Shown piece after piece: positions 33,150 to 45,719 of a stretch of 64,000 bases of DNA. The notes beneath the pieces were generated by a model. The model did not search any database, was not told the origin of the DNA, and saw only the letters and a program-made list of their open reading frames with translations. This DNA is from Ceratothoa steindachneri (Eukaryota; Arthropoda; Malacostraca; Isopoda; Cymothoidae): contig OZ018321.1 of the NCBI GenBank assembly GCA_963969495.1, positions 68,089,035 through 68,153,034 on the forward strand, read 5' to 3'. Made by a program: the position numbers and the translations under genes. Positions within the stretch are counted from its first letter, which is position 1. Each line of letters begins with the position of its first letter.

Positions 33150-34255
33150 CGTCTGAGTGTATCTCGCCCTGGGTAACGTGACTTCCTGTTCGAAAGTTCA
33201 CGAATTTTCTACTCCTGAGTGCATTAGGGAAATATTTCCAGATCCTGTGAACTCATCCCAAGCCTCCACCTGTCAGAGTGACGAGGTGAGGAAGAGCCGC
33301 TGTTTCTCTCACCTCAATGTTAAATGATAAATCGACTTCGGCTTTGAATTATGATGTCTGGAGCTTGTGGCTCCTTTCTACAAACTTCCACTTCCCCCTC
33401 AGAATCGGACATACAAATACTCGGGTTATTCTGTAGTTCGAGAAATCCAGCCCGCACCTCAAGGCCGTACTTATCGTCTCGTCCCATGAGCGTTCAGCAG
33501 ATAGCAGACTTTCTCCACAGTGATTCTAACCCAGTCAATTGGTAGTTCTCTGATCAGCAAGCCTTTTAATTTGCGCAACAGTCTCCCTTCAGTTAATCGA
33601 ACAGAAGAAATTCTCCATCGATTACCTTTGAAGAAAAGCAATTTCCTCTTCCAGTGGAATTACGAGTAATCCCTCATTCCTCGTCAAACGTCATCTTTGA
33701 AGATTGGCTATCTTCATCGAAAGGTTGATTCGGATCGTGTCCCACCTGCATCAAGCGGACTATGCCCCAACTGCATCATCGGATCGTGCCCCACTTGCCT
33801 AATCGGATCGTTTCTCACTCGCTTCATCGCAAGAAGGACCTTCCTCGAAGTCACCGACCAGTTAGAGTGATACCCCCTCCATTATTAGTATTTTCAAGTT
33901 CCCCTCTTTGATCTGAGCCTAGTAATATTAATCAATTAATTCAATCTGAGAATCCCTTTTCATAATAATTATCAAGAGACTATTTCAATTTAAATAATTC
34001 CCTTTTGCCTATTATTATTCTTATTTTGATCTTTGCAAATAAAATTATATTTTTGTTGTTTCATCTTTAACTAACCTTGAACGATACTCTCGGCCGATTC
34101 AAGGAAATCTCGCCAACCATTTATGCCCTCTGTTTGATTATTAAGGATTTGAAACCTAACGCCTCAAGTGTGACCTCCTAGTCGGTCGTTAATCCCTGCG
34201 AACAATCCTTCAACGGTTTTCGTTGCAGTAGGTGATTAAGACCCCCGCCTACATA
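33150..34255 (+). mobile_element. Candidate LTR block
   Basis: GC-richer segment with three short tandem copies of a CGGATCGTGCCCCAC-like phrase at 33735-33830 and a polyadenylation signal AATAAA at 34038 set in AAATAAAATTATATTTTTGT, the same 20-mer as at 31659. Ends of TG...CA form (TGTATCTCGCC near 33158; CGCCTACA near 34252) are possible, but no target duplication was found. Confidence 0.35.
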
Positions 34256-34723
34256 ATATAGGAGTAGTGTATGGTTTAGAGTGGTTGTAGCACGACATAA
34301 CTGTTGCCATGTTTTAAGTGTTCATGGATCGATCATAGAGAAGATAGCCATGATCACATCGCACTGATTATGTTAATGACTGCTGTTACTCCCAAAGTAT
34401 GCGCAACACTTCTAAAATATTTAAGCGTTAGATTGATACTAGAATGCACAATGGAGACATTTGACTCTTCTAGATTGCTCACATAGATCGATGCTCTTTG
34501 ATAGTGCGCTTGGAAGAGGATAATTTTCTGACTTTTAATTATTTTTAGTGTTTTAATTTACTATATAATATGTGTTTGGCACAAACAATTATAAACGCTA
34601 CTTTCTTTGAATTTATGTCGGATGCTGCCCAAGGAAATAATTTTGACTCAATATATAATACAACTGTAAAACGTCACCTCGTATCGTCAAAACTAGTTAT
34701 ATGTGAGTCAGATTTCCCTCCCT

Positions 34724-34725
<2 letters not shown>
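34256..34725. other. Unassigned AT-rich sequence
   Basis: Open frames of 60 and 123 codons start here; the second runs through the TA tract and is not credible as a gene. Confidence 0.35.

Positions 34726-34776
<51 letters not shown>
34726..34776. repeat. (TA)n microsatellite, about 51 bp
   Basis: TA tract between CCCTCC and CCTAAATTATTTGG. Unlike most others in the window, no recognised element touches it. Confidence 0.95.
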
Positions 34777-34779
<3 letters not shown>

Positions 34780-36479
34780 AAATTATTTGGTAAAGTCGAC
34801 ACCTGCTTGATTAAGTTTACGCTACAGGTTTTTAACCTTTTCAATGCCAATCTTTTCAAAAATTGGAAGGTGGGAATAAATGCTGGTGAATGGCATGTTT
34901 TAAACTTTTCATCTTTTAATTTTCATGTGACTATTCCTTGAGTAGAAAGGGATTGTATAAAATCATCGTAATTTATTATTTATTACTTGCCTGAAGTACC
35001 TTTCGAATTAATGGTCATCTTCTGGGGCTATTCTTCGATCCAATAATTTATTAAGGAGTGAATATACATATAAGATTTTACATACGAGTATATGTAAAAT
35101 AAATAGATAATAGTGGGGAAATAATATGAAATTAAGCGGAGAAGGGAAAGTTATAAGTTGAAGTATGAAGTAGAAGTTCTGGGAGAATGCAGAAATCAGA
35201 TAGTTACGTAATTTAAAATATTATACTTGAGACTAATAACAATACATTTTAAGATTAATCATCTCTAATAATTAAATATAAATATCATACTGGAATACTT
35301 AGGGTTCTACTATTGTATATTTAAGTTGTTCTAATATTTCTATTAATTAATTATAAATATATTACATTTATTATTTTATCATTTTATTTATATATAAATT
35401 CCTTTTATAGTTATTTATAACTTAGTTGTTTGCATTTAGGCACTTTATTATTTTATTGTTTATAATCGAATTATTTATTATGTTACTTTAATCACTTATA
35501 TTTCTATTATTTACCTTATACTTATTTACCTTTGTTAATTTATTTTGTATTTTGACACTTTAATCACTAATGTTCTTATTTATAATTATTTAATTTTTTA
35601 TGTATTTATTGACTTCCAATACTTATTCAACTTTGTTACTTTGTTTTGTACCGTCCCTTTAATCACTTATTTCTATTTATAATTATTTCTTTTTTTATAT
35701 ATTTATTCCATTTCCTTCTAAATCACCTTGTGTAAAGGCATATATATGTTAATGATTAATATCTGAAATTTGATGGTTAAAGTTTTAGTAGGGTTTCTAT
35801 GGCCTTATCTTGGTAGATGTTGTTGTCTAATAAATACAAAGTTTGTGTAAACATTATGCAAATTTAGGTGAGCGACATTAAATGTAATATTTAAATACAA
35901 AAAATAAATTTTAAGATTAAAATCTAATTTTATGTTTAAAATAAAGTAATCTTCATCACAAATATGGTAGAATAAACAACAAGAAAACAGAAGATTGGCT
36001 ACGGAGTAATGTCAACGTTACGTTATTTGAGTCCTAATTATTCTGACAGGCAAGGGAAACACATAGGATTGTCATTCACAAAACGCTCCGTTGTCACCAT
36101 CGCTCCTTATAGAAATGAATATGGGATCCATCATCAGATTCCTTACAGCAGGCACCCATCGTCAATCTGAATCGCAACTCAATCAATAGAAGAACCAGTC
36201 CCCCTAACTTCGGTCATCTTTGAAGCTATAATTTTTAAGTTCAAGCGAAAGCCCCTGACAGCAGCTACATAGAAAGTCTGTAAAGATAGGTTGGTGAAGA
36301 AAGTGGCGAAGATAGAGAAAGTTATTGTGAAAATACTATTTATGACACTTATTTTGGTTTGTATATCTAAGGTTCTGAGAGATTCCTATAATCAATAAGA
36401 GATGTGCTCGATTTTGCTGAGGAGAAATCTAGTCTCTGAGTTGTGCAGAGTTGTGTAAACTCAATATTTCTGAGGAGAC
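34777..36479. other. Very AT-rich sequence with loose repetition
   Basis: From 35280 to 35720 the sequence is extremely AT-rich and repeats phrases such as CTTTAATCAC (35486, 35558, 35657) and TTATAATTATTT. No coding signal. Confidence 0.5.
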
Positions 36480-38265
36480 TAGGCTTAAATGGGAATTTGG
36501 CATTATTTTAATTAAAGGTTTTACCGCTTTATTTAGTTCACAGTAAATCAGGAAACTTTGAAGTTATTAAACATAACCCTAAAAACTTTTTCAATTATGT
36601 ATCCAATAGAAACCCAATTAAGGGAACAATAGCGCCTTTCAAAAAAGACAATAGCAAATGTGTTTTGGATAAAGAAAAGGTGGCCAATATATTAAATAAC
36701 TTTTTTCATCGAGCATAATATACCACGAACGAACGAAGTGATCAACTTTAACGAGCATAACTTTTTAACCGATATCGAATTCTCCGAAGCAGAAATAGAT
36801 TTTTATATCAGTAGATAAAATCCAGTAAATCTCTTCGTCCTGATTTAATCTATCTGGCACATTTAAAAGAAATTAAAAACGTGTTAGTGGGACTGCTAAC
36901 AAAGTTTTTCAACAAACGCTTAGAAGAAGATGTCCTACCATTAGATTGTAAGCAAGCTAATATAATTCCTATTTTTTAAGAAGGTAAAAAGAGAGAACTT
37001 CCCAATTATCGACCCATAAGTCAAACATCCATCGTATGTTAATTAATGGAATCCGTCATTCGCGATAGGCTGAACGATAATTTAAAAGCCCATAATCTTA
37101 TAAATATTATTTAACACGGCTTTAGACAGAAACGTTTATGTTTAATCTTTTAGAATTTTCTGACAGTATGATTAAAAGCTTTGACGAAAGTATATCTTTG
37201 GACATAGTTTACTTAGACTTCACTGAGGCATTCCACACTCTGTTCCTCATAAGGGAATACTTACTAAATTTTGCTCATGGAATTAGGGAAAACTTCCTAC
37301 AATGGATTGGTGGGTGGCTAAGTATCCTAAGTAGAGAGTAGTTTTAAACGGCAGATTTTCGGAGTGCAAAAATGCAACTAGTGGCGTACCCCATGGCTCT
37401 CTGTTGGAACCATTGTTATTCCTTATTTATGTAAATGATATGGACACTGGCCTACTTGGTAAATTATCCAAATTTGTGGATGAAATAAAAATTGGGGGTA
37501 AAATTTTAAATGAAAACGATAGCAAATTATTTCAGTGAGATCTATATAAAATCTCCAAATGGTCTAATAAATGGAGTATGGAATTCAATTTAGACAAGTG
37601 TAGAGTTTTGTCCGTATGTCGAAATAACACAAGTTTTAACTATGAAATGGGTGATAAAAATCTTATCTCTGTGGACGAAGAAAAAGATTTAAGACTACGG
37701 GTTTCAAAGGATCTTAAGTTTAACAAAAAGTGTGACGAAGCGTGTAAGAAGGCAAACCCAATGCTTTGATGTATTGCGATAAGTTTTCACTACAAACACC
37801 AAGATATAATCATACGTCTATATAAAATTTTAGTAAAGCTACACTTAAAATACGCAATACAATTCCTGTCACATTATACACAAGTAAACATCAATAAAAT
37901 GGAAAGAACTCAACGACGGGCAACTAAACTAATTCCATCCATTAGAATTAAGTTGTATATCGAAAGATTAAATATACTTAAACTACCAACTCTCCAAACC
38001 AAGTGATTGCGAGGTGAGCTTATCGAAATATTTAAAATTTAAAATAAAATTGAAAACGTAAATTATGATTTTTTTTAAGTACGACCATGGTATTACACGT
38101 AACAACGGTTTTAAACTTAAAGGACGGAGGTTTCGAATGGACATAGCTATAAAAAACCCTTTAAAACGCACTTCCCGCCTAAGCAGTAAATGCTAGTAAT
38201 GTGAATAGTTTTAAAAACAAATTTGACAGTTATTTTACCAATAATGATATTGTTGAGGATTGAAT
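36480..38265 (+). pseudogene. CR1-like LINE reverse transcriptase relic
   Basis: In order: KVANILNNFFHRA, RPDLIYLAHLKEIKNVL, LPLDCKQANIIPIF, LPNYRPIS, LMESVIRDRL, HGFRQKR (36650-37135); then DIVYLDFTEAFHTLF with the first RT aspartate, GIRENFLQWIGGWL (37138-37341); then FVDEIKIGGKIL near 37475, where the catalytic FADD reads FVDE. The thumb follows (MEFNLDKCRVLSVCRNNTS, LRVSKDLKFNKKCDEACKKA), then KMERTQRRATKLIPSIR and a C-terminal NSFKNKFDSYF ending near 38263. Stops and shifts are moderate; this is the least decayed LINE in the window. It is related to, but clearly distinct from, the LINE at 6490-10760. Confidence 0.8.
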
Positions 38266-41200
38266 GTCGCGTGAGAGAGAACTATGGCGATAATGTCCAA
38301 AGGATGACTACTAGCATATTTGTGTTGAATAAGACTGGTCTTTAAGTTACAAAGTAGTCTTAGCTGGCTCTCTGTAGCTATGTATCTATGTAATGCAACG
38401 TATAACTTTTATACAAAAATAATCTTAAAGGGAGCTACAATCAGTTGAATAAAAGATGCCGCTTTACACACATTAACATCATATTTAAATTTGTGCTGGT
38501 TGAATGATGCTTGGAACTACAAGTAACTTTACAGGCACTTATCCTTAGAGAGCATAGCTATACATAAAATTAGATGCAATACTTTACCGGCTTAGAGTTC
38601 CTTTGAGGGAGAATGCAAATGACAAGGATTACGGGAATCGTTATTAGTCGGGAACTCGCGGTGGAGAACAGATCCGAATGAGGTAGTCGAATGATCTTTT
38701 CTGGTCGTAAATTAAATATTTAATCCAAGTTGTATCGTTATAGTGCCGATTTATATGTCGCTCATAATTGGAAAATAAATTCAGGCAGTTCTATCACACA
38801 TCACACGCAGGGGAGGCCGTCTTGTGTGAGGCAGGGAAAAGGCGGGCGCTTAGCTACTCATGAAACACCTACGTGATGGTGGCGCATTTGGGAAACTATT
38901 CGAAGAATGTCTTGCGTTATTGCGGCCATGTGGTTGGAGAACCCAAGGGCTACCTGGAAGACACGTGGTCATCGATATGAATTGCCTCGACTAACTCAAA
39001 GTTAACATGCGTGGAAGATTATAGCTGCATATATTATCTTTCGAATTAGGACCAAAAAGAATCGTCTTCCTATAAAAATTAGATACAAATGCTGCTATAC
39101 TATTGCGAGTGCATAGTTGAGTAGGGAAAGCATGTCCTTCCTTCAGGTTGCATGAATAACGAGTATTTTCACCCCTACTGAACTACTTACCCTCTGAAAA
39201 TGGACTCTTGGACATTCTGTTGGAGGCTGGCATCAAACTTGTGACCTGACTGTTTTTTTTTTATCTAGCCTAGTAAGAGTATATAACTGATGATTGCGGC
39301 GACTTGTGCACTTGGTGGCATTCGCTTGAAAAAAAATTGCGGCTCTCTCAATCTGTATCAACTTGGCTGAGCCTTAGTTTATGACTAATTGTAGTATCGA
39401 ATATTTTGCCACTCGTTGACTAAATACTTAGAAGATTTGAGATTTATCATCAAAATGTGACTGGTAAGAGATAAATGAATAATAAACATGAATAAAATAA
39501 AAGTTTAAATTGGAGCAATGAAACGCCCATTTTGAGAAAAGAGGCAAATAAATTCGCTGATTGATAATAGATCGCAATGACTCACAGAGAACCGCAATGA
39601 ATATGAAGATGATAACGAAACATTGATATTTGTTGCAATGTCCCAAAATTGCTATGCAATAGGAACTAAGTGCACGCTGTTTTGTATAGTATAAAAAAGT
39701 TAATGATACGGCCCGGTGTTCGATTCGAGAGAAAAAAAAATGGACAAATACTTCACGAGTGGAAGGCAATGGTTTAAATGCGTGAATTTGCCAAAGAAAT
39801 CGATGCAGATGAAAGAGTGAGCGAGGCAACTTATTGACAGTGTGGAAGAAACGCATCCTATCACGTCCTTTCAGAAGAAGCGACCCGACAGTTGAAGATA
39901 TAAGCTGCATTGGGTCTGTCATTGTGGTGAGGTGAGTGCAGATAAACGAATATAGTGACTTAGATTTGGACGTGTAGCATTTATCTTGTTTTCTCTATCT
40001 TCTCTCTGAGCTCTTTGGGACTATTTGGCTGCCAAGAAACTAACGATTAACATGCAAATATGAGGAAACTTATAGGAATAAAGGGTTCGTGACAAAGAAA
40101 TAATTTAGGCGATTTCTTAATCCGAGATTATTTGCGGTTAAATCTTTGATGGTGGAAATATACCTTTCTTATCTCGTCAGTTAGATATGCTACAACCTTT
40201 TTTTATGCGTGTTTATCTTATTTTTATATATTTTAAAATTGTTATATTTTTCTGGGAATTATCTAAATCCCATGTATAGTCTAGATACATAGACGACAAT
40301 ACATAAATATACAATCCGAAGAATAAATTACACAAACTCGAAAGAGTCTTTAAAGAATGTTATTCCCTTAACTATACGATTCAACAAAGCCAAAACACCC
40401 TCCGATTGTTGTTAGACACCCTAACTACAGACAGTAATGACAAGATAACTACCAAAAGTATACATGCAATCAATCAATTCAGGACTTTGTAGTTAATGCA
40501 AAATGCAAATATAGAAAATTCTACCAGACGAAGAGCAATGGATTTATGTGTATATTAATCACGTCTTTACTCACTAACCCATATGCAGAGAAATGCATAT
40601 AATGAGCTTGAGAGAGCTACTCAAATATTTAGCTACAATATTTGGCAGACTTAACAAAGAAAATTAACTGATTGTACTTCACAGATCCTCTTAGCAATAG
40701 AAATATAGAAAAAAACTATCAAAAATCTCATCAACAAGAACACTATAAACCCGGCTTACCGAACAGATGAAAGAATAATCGAATAAATTATTAACCGAAG
40801 AAACATACAACAAATGACAAGCAAATGGTTTCTTCGAGTGTCTATTCTCACACTTAGCAAACGTAAAGCCTCATTAATAAAAAAACAGCCAAGAAAAACA
40901 TCTTAACCCATATAACGACTCTATTTATTATTTGAGTACATATGCGCGCTCCATGGCCACACATTTATTCGAATGACTGGGACAAAGTTTTAAAGAAGGA
41001 TGACATATCACCTAAACATTGGGGCCCATAAAACACATGCAAGAGAATAGTATGAAATTTGCCTTGACAGAAAAATGATGCAGGACAAGACTAGATTTTT
41101 ACGCTTTGCCCCAGACTGCCGCTAATTAATCTTCCCCAAAACCATTTATATTAGTTGTGAAACAGCCAAGGTTGTACATACAATTTATTTCTTGCGTAAT

Positions 41201-41519
41201 ACTGCTGAGTACAAAAAAGACGAAGCAGACCGAAAAGAAAACCTTAATTTACTCTCCTTAAAGGTCGTCACAGTGCGACTTGGAGCTTACCTTACGTATC
41301 TTACATTTTTTTAATATGCACACCGCTTTGTTTGTTAGTACGTTTGTAATCAGTCAGTATTTTAATATACGTATAAACCTCTTTTAGGATATAACTAAAT
41401 TTTGTTTCTAAGGATAGTTAATATGACTTGTATCGAAACGCGTCAGTTAAATAAATTGTTGTACCATAGTGGTTTATTATTCTGATTCTATTATGGAGGA
41501 AAACCGTAGTATTCAATGA
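38266..41519. other. Unassigned sequence
   Basis: More than 3 kb without a domain I recognise. A 164-codon minus-strand frame at 39428-39922 is the longest, but its composition is AT-driven and no motif stands out. AC- and AA-rich stretches between 40280 and 41100 could be the decayed 5' part of the Penelope-like element downstream; I cannot show it. Confidence 0.35.
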
Positions 41520-41789
41520 ATTTCGGTGAACATTTTCACTGGTCAAATCCAGAAGTAAAGGGAAACATACGACAAATCTAGACTCGAAAAGAAAGTCTCC
41601 AATAAGAAATTAGCCGTCGCTTTTAACGAAACTTGCTATGATGAATATAAACCTCTAAAATTGACATCAATGAGCAATGAGAAAAAAAAGGCTTTATTAA
41701 AGGTAAGAGAAAGGGTCATTGTAAGATACACATGAGATAAAGGAGAGCAAAGGACAGTACACTGATGCCAAAAGAAAACGAAAAGCTAA

Positions 41790-41865
41790 AATTATCTGGC
41801 CGAAAATCGAACCCGGGTCTGCTGATTGCGGGTCATATGCTCTAACATTAATATACCAGGCACAG
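41790..41865 (-). repeat. tRNA-related SINE head
   Basis: On the minus strand TTAGAGCATATGACCCGC (A-box region) is followed after about 12 bp by GGGTTCGATTTTC, a good pol III B box. The acceptor ends do not pair, so this is a tRNA-derived SINE or tRNA relic and not a tRNA gene. Confidence 0.55.
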
Positions 41866-41870
41866 CAACT

Positions 41871-41874
<4 letters not shown>

Positions 41875-41960
<86 letters not shown>
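41875..41960. repeat. (TA)n microsatellite, about 86 bp
   Basis: TA tract with two G interruptions; it ends exactly at the CAGGGTGCGTAATGTATTTG terminus of the DD37D element. Confidence 0.95.
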
Positions 41961-42552
41961 CAGGGTGCGTAATGTATTTGAGGACATATGTTATTTTTAC
42001 TATAGCAGCATATTATTTGACTTTATATTTTCTATATTTTAGCATTATCAATGGCAGATCCTATGCTTCCACAAGAAATGCAGGGGCACTCAGTTATCGT
42101 GGCTATAAAGGCTAAACATACCAATTAAGAATGAGCACGATTTTTCGCCTACAAAGTTTGCAAGGAGTGAGAGGCTAAATATGGTTAAGCTATGGATCCA
42201 CAATGTTCGCAACGGAAGACCTTATGTGTTTCAACAAGACTCGGCACCATCACACAAGGCTCAAGCAACGTTGGAATGGATAGCGAAAATTTTTCAGGAT
42301 CACAAAACCCCTAACATGTTGGCACCTAGCTCCCCAGATCTCAATCCATTAGACTACTATGTATGTAGCCTCGTGAAGAAAGAGGTTAATGAACACTATT
42401 AAAACACTAAAGAATCCCTAAAAGCCTCCATACTCAGAATAATGTCCAATATGAACAAGAACCACTTGAAGGTAAGCGATTCAGTCATCGCATAGAAGCC
42501 GTTATCAAAGTTTGGGAGACTTTATTGAATAAAATTACAAAACAATATATTT
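41961..42552 (+). pseudogene. Tc1/mariner relic of DD37D (maT-like) type, internally deleted
   Basis: The left end CAGGGTGCGTAATGTATTTG begins at 41961. About 100-200 bp in, the sequence jumps to the C-terminal catalytic half: MVKLWIHNVRNGRPYVFQQD, SAPSHKAQATLEWIAKIFQ, then APSSPDLNPLDYYVCSLVKK (42181-42402). The second and third catalytic aspartates (QQD and PLDYY) are both kept, with 37 residues between them, matching the DD37D group. The first aspartate and the HTH domain are deleted, and TAA follows EVNEHY. The right terminal repeat is missing; the Penelope-like sequence starts soon after. Confidence 0.75.
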
Positions 42553-42565
42553 ACTTGAGAACAGA

Positions 42566-43440
42566 ATGAGTTCCCAAACAGGAGGCATCCCAGCTTCCCT
42601 CGATGTCAAGAGTCTTTTCACCAATGTGCCAATAGAAGAAACAACCGAAATTATTATGACGTGCGACTATGAAAACACCGAATTGCCTTCCCCACGAATG
42701 GAACCCCAACTATCAAAGCAATTTTTAATAATATGTACAATTGAAGCTCCATTCTGAATCCCAGATTGCAAACTTAACCGTCAAATTGATGAAGTAGCGA
42801 TGGAGTCCCCATTGAGCTGTACGTTTGCAAACTTCTACATGAGAAACCTAGAGGAAACGTTCTTAACAAAAATGATGAACCCATCCAAAGTTTACACCAA
42901 GTTTGTTGATGACATATACTTCACCACTAATGACAAACCTTAATTACCACAAATCAAAAAACCTTAGAATCTCATTACGTTCTCAAATTTATATACGTGT
43001 TTACTGTAAACGACCGTATTCCCTTCCAGGATATAGACGAAAAACAGAACAGCGACGGAAAATATATCGCCACCCTCTATCGAAAGGAACAAACTGCTGT
43101 CGATGCGTTAGTGCCAAAATGGAGTGCTCCGAGAAAGATAAAAATCGGTAATGAGCTCATACTCGTACATAATAAGAGTTATCAAGAACTGCTTAACGTG
43201 AAACGCACTCGATGACGAATTTAGACGATCCAAACAAATCCTAATAAACAAAGGCTACTCCAATAGAGGATTTGACAAATTACAGAACAAAATTCTTAAC
43301 TCAAAGTTTGAGGTACAGGAGGAAAAGAAAAAGAGGTTAAAATAATACCCCTCTAGTACAAGAACCGAGTGACGGATACTTACATAACAGACGAACAATT
43401 ACTAGAAAACACTATCCAAGAAAAAGACAATAAGACTTAT
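42566..43440 (+). pseudogene. Penelope-like element reverse transcriptase relic
   Basis: In order: PASLDVKSLFTNVPIEET (42590-42645), carrying the first RT aspartate; RQIDEVAMESPLSCTFANFY and MRNLEETFL (42782-42860); KVYTKFVDDIYFTTND (42890-42940) with both catalytic aspartates; then NSDGKYIATLYRKEQTAVDA and KRTR near 43215. The core active-site residues are all present, although single-base shifts break the frame several times. It would copy element RNA at nicked DNA, and such elements typically also encode a GIY-YIG nuclease, seen just downstream. Confidence 0.8.
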
Positions 43441-43484
43441 TGTCTCTTTCTCGGATAGAGTTTTTATAATATTTTGATTTTATA

Positions 43485-43525
43485 ATATATTCTTAGAGAT
43501 AACTTGGTTATCTCTAAGAATATAT
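43485..43525. repeat. Perfect inverted repeat, 19-bp arms, 3-nt loop
   Basis: ATATATTCTTAGAGATAAC, then TTG, then the exact reverse complement of the first arm. It lies between the RT and GIY-YIG parts of the Penelope-like element, where the reading frame also breaks. Confidence 0.95.
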
Positions 43526-43559
43526 AAAAACAAAATAGTCAGCAACCTACAAACGAAAA

Positions 43560-43970
43560 TAAGTTTCTGTGAAAAAAAATCCATCCTAAAGGCTACAAAT
43601 TTGAATACCCTCATGAAGACTGCAAGTCTCGTTCAAACAACCGATATATAGGGATGAGCACGAAGACCCTCAGCCGATGCCTAACAATACGCTTACAAGA
43701 AGGAGGAATAAAAGCACACTAAAATGAACAACCAGGTGAACAAATTACAAGAAATTTCCATGTTAAAAACACTACCATCTTACAAAATAAACTCGGATCT
43801 CCACCACTTGAAGATTCTGGAGGCTCTTCTCATCAAAGAGATGTGGCCAAACTTGAACACACAGCGAACCAGCTCGGAGCGAGTATTGCACCTTTTCTGC
43901 TAAAAGAAAAGCGAACCGTCCGCTGACTCTGACCTATAATAGGCATCAAAGAACGAAGACGACATTCATT
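43560..43970 (+). pseudogene. GIY-YIG endonuclease part of the Penelope-like element
   Basis: GYKFEYPHEDCKSRSNNRYI, then GMSTKTLSRCLTIRLQEGG and IKAH followed by a stop and NEQ (43595-43740). RYIGM gives the YIG half of the motif and YKFEYPHEDC the other half with its zinc-binding linker; in related elements the Y before PHEDC is a cysteine. Downstream QLGASIAPFLLKEKRTVR can still be read to about 43920. The domain nicks target DNA. Confidence rests on the order RT then GIY-YIG in one direction. Confidence 0.65.
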
Positions 43971-44773
43971 CTTTGCTACTTCCCAAACAATTTGCTTGCC
44001 GCTAAAAGAGGCAACGAGAATAAGAACTTTCCATCAATGCCGCCTCAAAAGTTATCAGACTTCCTTCTGTAGATGCCTTAAGAAAAGAGAAAACTTACGG
44101 CCAAAGTATTTTTAAAAATCCGAATATTTTAAATAACACAAAATAAAATGGATGTTCCTCAATTGATTTTCAATCTTCAGCCTCATATAAAAAAAATGCA
44201 TTCGACCGTTAGAACGTGCTAAAAAAAAATACATGGTCTTTAAAAAAAATACCTATATATATAATCATACATATGGTGGGGTGGGTAATTTGTCCACAAA
44301 CTAACCTCAGAATTCACTGGTCAAACTTCGCAAAACATACGCCGTATTTTTAGTGTTATAAAAGTATTAATAGTCCTTATAGGCATTCCAATAATCATAT
44401 AGGGTTGTTTTGGAGCAGAAAGTACATATTTTTTTTTAGATACCAGGCATTGATGGAGTTAATATTGATATTAATATAACTCCGCCCTCCTTATACTGCT
44501 GTGACCAGAAACCATGAATTTTACCAATAGGCAACATTTAATTTGCAATTAATTTACACATTGGCAACCTGGATACAAGTATTTATAAGAGCGCCGGTTT
44601 GACTTTCGCGCCGAAAAAACGTTTTGCAAGCCTTCGTGATGATGGTGTCATGTGCTTTATTATCTGTTGTTTTGCTATCCTTTCAAATTGTCTACTAATT
44701 GTTCCTGAGGCGCGAGTGAAGCGAGCGGGGGTTATGAAGGAGTGGACGGCGCTTTCCCTAAATATCAACCCAT
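43971..44773. other. Unassigned AT-rich sequence
   Basis: No domain recognised. An imperfect palindrome (GGAGTTAATATTGATATTAA and onward) lies near 44455-44483. Confidence 0.4.
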
Positions 44774-45045
44774 AGCTCGGCTCGATAACGGCTACCACTA
44801 ACAAAACGCCGTTTCAAGTAGTAAAAAACACTACTAATGGTGTTCTTATCTTAGTCATTTTAGTCATCATTTACGGCTTCATTTTTAAGATATTATAATT
44901 GCAACCGACAGCTCGGCTCGATTACGGCTTCCAGTAACAGTACTAATGGGGTCTTTAGGCATTTTCGTCATCATTTACTGCTTCGTTTTGGCGAGGAAAG
45001 CAGTTATTTTAAGATAGTATCATTGCAAATAGAGCCGTACTCAGA
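44774..45045. repeat. Two-copy tandem duplication, unit about 136 bp
   Basis: AGCTCGGCTCGATAACGGCT at 44774 recurs as AGCTCGGCTCGATTACGGCT at 44910. Both are followed by CACTAACA/CAGTAACA, TACTAATGG, a TCATCATTTAC phrase and ATTGCAA. Confidence 0.8.
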
Positions 45046-45719
45046 GAGCTAGTATTTTAAAAATAATTGATTTCAGCGCCTAATCGAATCCGTAAAGGAA
45101 GACTTGAATGCCTAAAAAACCATTAGTACTGTTTTTACTAAAGAAAACACGGCGTAGGTCTTTTGAATTTTCACCAGTTCATTTATACATATATTTACCA
45201 AAGTTAAATGTTAAGGAATGGAAATATTTTACTATTCATTTTACGCCATATAAATTTACGTTGGACTCAACGAAGACCTTCAGGTTGCGTCGGAACCTGC
45301 TTCAGCAGTTTTCAACGGTCCTCCTTCTAAACTGGGTGAAAACTATGATGATTCGGAACCTTAGCTCTACCTTGGTGCTATATGCGAACTTATTAATCTC
45401 ACTTTCTGCTAGTTCCGACATGAGTGTAAAATAAAATTGCTCGTACGATGGTTTTTAAGATTGAAAGCTAAGCTGAATTCATAATAAATGTAATGAATAT
45501 TGGAACATTGATTCATAATCACTCGAAAAGAAAAAAACTAATATGAAATTTAGAGAAACTAAGAGGAAAATTAAAAAAGGCTTGGTTCGATATAGCCTTT
45601 AACAAAACCTGCGCATATGAACGGGAAATCACAATAAAACGCTAATTGATAGATGTTCAATAGTTCATATGAAATGAGAAATGATGATACACACGCGATT
45701 TCGTCTTTTTTTTAAGACC
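45046..45719. other. Unassigned sequence
   Basis: A 108-codon plus frame (45108-45434) has no recognisable motif. Short matches (ACTCGAAAAGAAA, GAAAC...TATGAA) link 45515-45640 to 41570-41660; both lie upstream of a minus-strand SINE head. Confidence 0.35.

Noticed and set aside
39428..39922. 164-codon minus-strand frame, one of the longest in the window
   Set aside because: AT-driven composition, no recognisable motif, no neighbours in the same frame; probably chance.
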